The notes under the pieces were generated by a model. That model worked only from the letters and a program-made list of their open reading frames with translations. It was not told the DNA's origin and made no database searches. From Litoditis marina (Eukaryota; Nematoda; Chromadorea; Rhabditida; Rhabditidae), in NCBI GenBank assembly GCA_964036275.1, contig OZ038437.1, forward strand, positions 17,697,859 to 17,761,858: a DNA stretch of 64,000 bases, read 5' to 3'. Shown here piece by piece: positions 62,492 through 64,000 of the stretch; position 1 is the stretch's first letter; each line of letters starts with the position of its first letter. The translations under genes were made by a program, and so were the position numbers.

Positions 62492-63049
62492 TCAGCGCCT
62501 CGAACTTATAACCCGTTACAGTATGACGTATATAGTTAAAATTGAGTTTTGGTGTGAACGGTGCCGGCAAGTTAGAAAATGTCAGAATTTATCATCCCCC
62601 CCACTCTCGGTCTCTCTCTCTCTCTCTCTCTTTCTCTCTTTCTCTATTTCTCTCTCTCTCTAACCTGTGACAAACTAGCGCAATTACTTTTCTAGAAATC
62701 CGAACTGTGTACTGCGTAACTATTTGGAAACTAGAAGTATTTACCCTGACCTCAAAGTTTTCAAAATGATATCTGCTCGGTTTTCAGAGAATAAATGAAG
62801 AGATTCGTGGAACTGTTTCTTCTATTCACCAAAATACCATCTTTGCTACTATTTCGTGCTTATTCACAGGCTTTTGGTGTATACATCGCCATTCAATATA
62901 GTTCACATGAACGAGAGACCTGGTTGGTGTTTTTCAGCATTTTTTATATACAAATAACCCAGACTTTGAGAAATTCACGTGATCTGTCACGTGAGAACGC
63001 GAATTATGAGCCCACTTGGCGCGTTATTTATATTTATAAGACATACCTC

Positions 63050-63290
63050 TTCAATTCAACAAATATATACAGTCTCGAAATACAGCCCAGCGGTTGTGGT
63101 ACTGATACGGTAGCTATGTCATAACAATCGCTTTAGTACTGAGTTCATACAGTATTATTATATTTTTCTTCCATGTTTATCAATTCTTTTCATTAATTAT
63201 TTTCACCATTCTCCTTTTTGGCAATCTTTCGCGTTTCACACTTTCGTTCCGTTATTACACACTGTGTAATAAATATTTGATTTGATTTGA
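63050..63290 (+). repeat. Dispersed repeat K, copy 2
   Basis: Second copy of the element at 56790-57035, including the CACACTGTGTAATAAATATT end and a GATTTGATTTGATT tail. It is slightly shorter in the middle. Confidence 0.7.
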
Positions 63291-63867
63291 TTTAGTTATT
63301 TAATATCAATGGAACGATTTATGTATTTGAAACAAAAACAGTTTCCTGACGCTTGAAAATAAAATAAAAACTCTGTATAAATTGTATGAATTTTCCAGAA
63401 ATGATCACAGTCGTAATGACAGATACAGCGCAAGGAAAGGAGTTCAATTCATAGAGTATTCGTGAACCTAAGAAAGTTTGACTCGAAGCCAAGCTCGAGA
63501 CAAGAAAAATGGTAAGTATAACAGATGTATAATCACGTGAACGTTTATGCTGGTATTCTAAATAGTTACAAGTAATCGCAGAATCAACTACAAGTAGTTC
63601 ATGTTCCCCTCTCACTCCTATTTCAGGTTTCCAACAGGTTCTAACTGTGTCGCGACAGCGATGTTTTCATTTTTGTATTATTAAACGCCGAGGGGACGGT
63701 CTGAAATGCGGTAGTCGCAGCTTTTCTATCCGCACGAGAGTTGCGTTCTTTTATTATGTTCTATTGTGTGCATTCATTGTAGTGTGTGTATTATTTGTTG
63801 CAAGTGTTCTGTGGCTACTTGAGAACATGTATAAAACGGCGCTGTGTATAGGTTGTACACACATCGG

Positions 63868-64000
63868 CCAGTGGGTGACGATTAGGCTCAAACACATTGA
63901 GCTTCGAGGGTGACGATCAAGCTTAAACACATTGAGCGGATGTCTCTTAGTAAAAACTATATGAGTTTTTTTCTCTCCAAACTTTCACAAAGATAGTTTA
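63868..64000 (+). mobile_element. TIR MITE copy cut by the window end
   Basis: GTGGGTGACGATTAGGCTCA, then a second start GGGTGACGATCAAGCTTAAA and GAGCGGATGTCTCTTAGT, match the tandem pair at 46862-47275. The right end is outside the window. Confidence 0.75.

Larger units (their letters stand above)
53237..64000. other. Mostly non-coding right part of the window
   Basis: Over 10 kb of AT-rich DNA with only scattered exon-like pieces. Repeats: a (CT)n tract at 54020-54067, a shared 3'-end-like element at 56790-57035 and 63050-63290, CTCATGAG repeats at 58420-58480, one hsr-9-type MITE at 60000-60135, a GC-rich patch at 61140-61265, and a truncated MITE at the window end. A 119-residue frame at 60193-60552 is Lys-rich, has no recognisable motif and is left unannotated. 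Confidence 0.55.

Overview
The window is nuclear DNA from a Caenorhabditis-type nematode, most likely not C. elegans itself. Genes have many short exons with TTTTCAG-like acceptors. The hsr-9 (53BP1) and rps-19 orthologs lie side by side; from memory both are on cosmid T05F1 in C. elegans, which would be conserved synteny. Introns and intergenic DNA are AT-rich and unusually full of repeats, with long poly-G/C runs and (CT)n and (TAGA)n microsatellites. All gene models were spliced by eye from reading frame, intron phase and splice sites. Coordinates were counted by hand and may be off by a base or two.

Layout. 1-4.1 kb: no gene, simple repeats and a foldback element. 4.1-9.2 kb (+): a nine-exon Golgi-type carbohydrate sulfotransferase. 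9.3-11.4 kb (-): rps-19, three exons, convergent with the sulfotransferase and divergent from hsr-9. 12.4-27.0 kb (+): hsr-9, about 33 exons, with an acidic N-terminal half, a 53BP1-type Tudor region and C-terminal tandem BRCT domains. A one-exon secreted or GPI-anchored protein gene lies antisense inside one hsr-9 intron. 27.5-32.9 kb: repeats, including a 200-bp-arm hairpin and a ~130-bp satellite. 32.9-36.2 kb (+): a six-exon small PB1-domain protein. 36.2-41.5 kb: repeats, including tRNA-derived SINEs and GGTTACC-rich elements. 41.5-48.4 kb (+): a 13-exon MATH/BTB-like protein. 48.4-51.2 kb: repeats and a tRNA-like relic. 51.2-53.2 kb (+): the 3' part of an unrecognised gene. 53.2-64 kb: mostly non-coding repeats, with a few exon-like segments that form at best one partial gene.

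The genes do not form one pathway. rps-19 makes a ribosomal protein, hsr-9 a chromatin/DNA-damage adaptor, and the sulfotransferase modifies glycans. The PB1 and BTB-like proteins look like interaction adaptors. I found no convincing undescribed molecular system. The notable material is the repeat biology: one MITE family packed into hsr-9 introns, long near-perfect hairpins, tRNA-derived SINEs, duplicated exon edges acting as decoy splice sites, and repeats that scatter TCACGTGA octamers.
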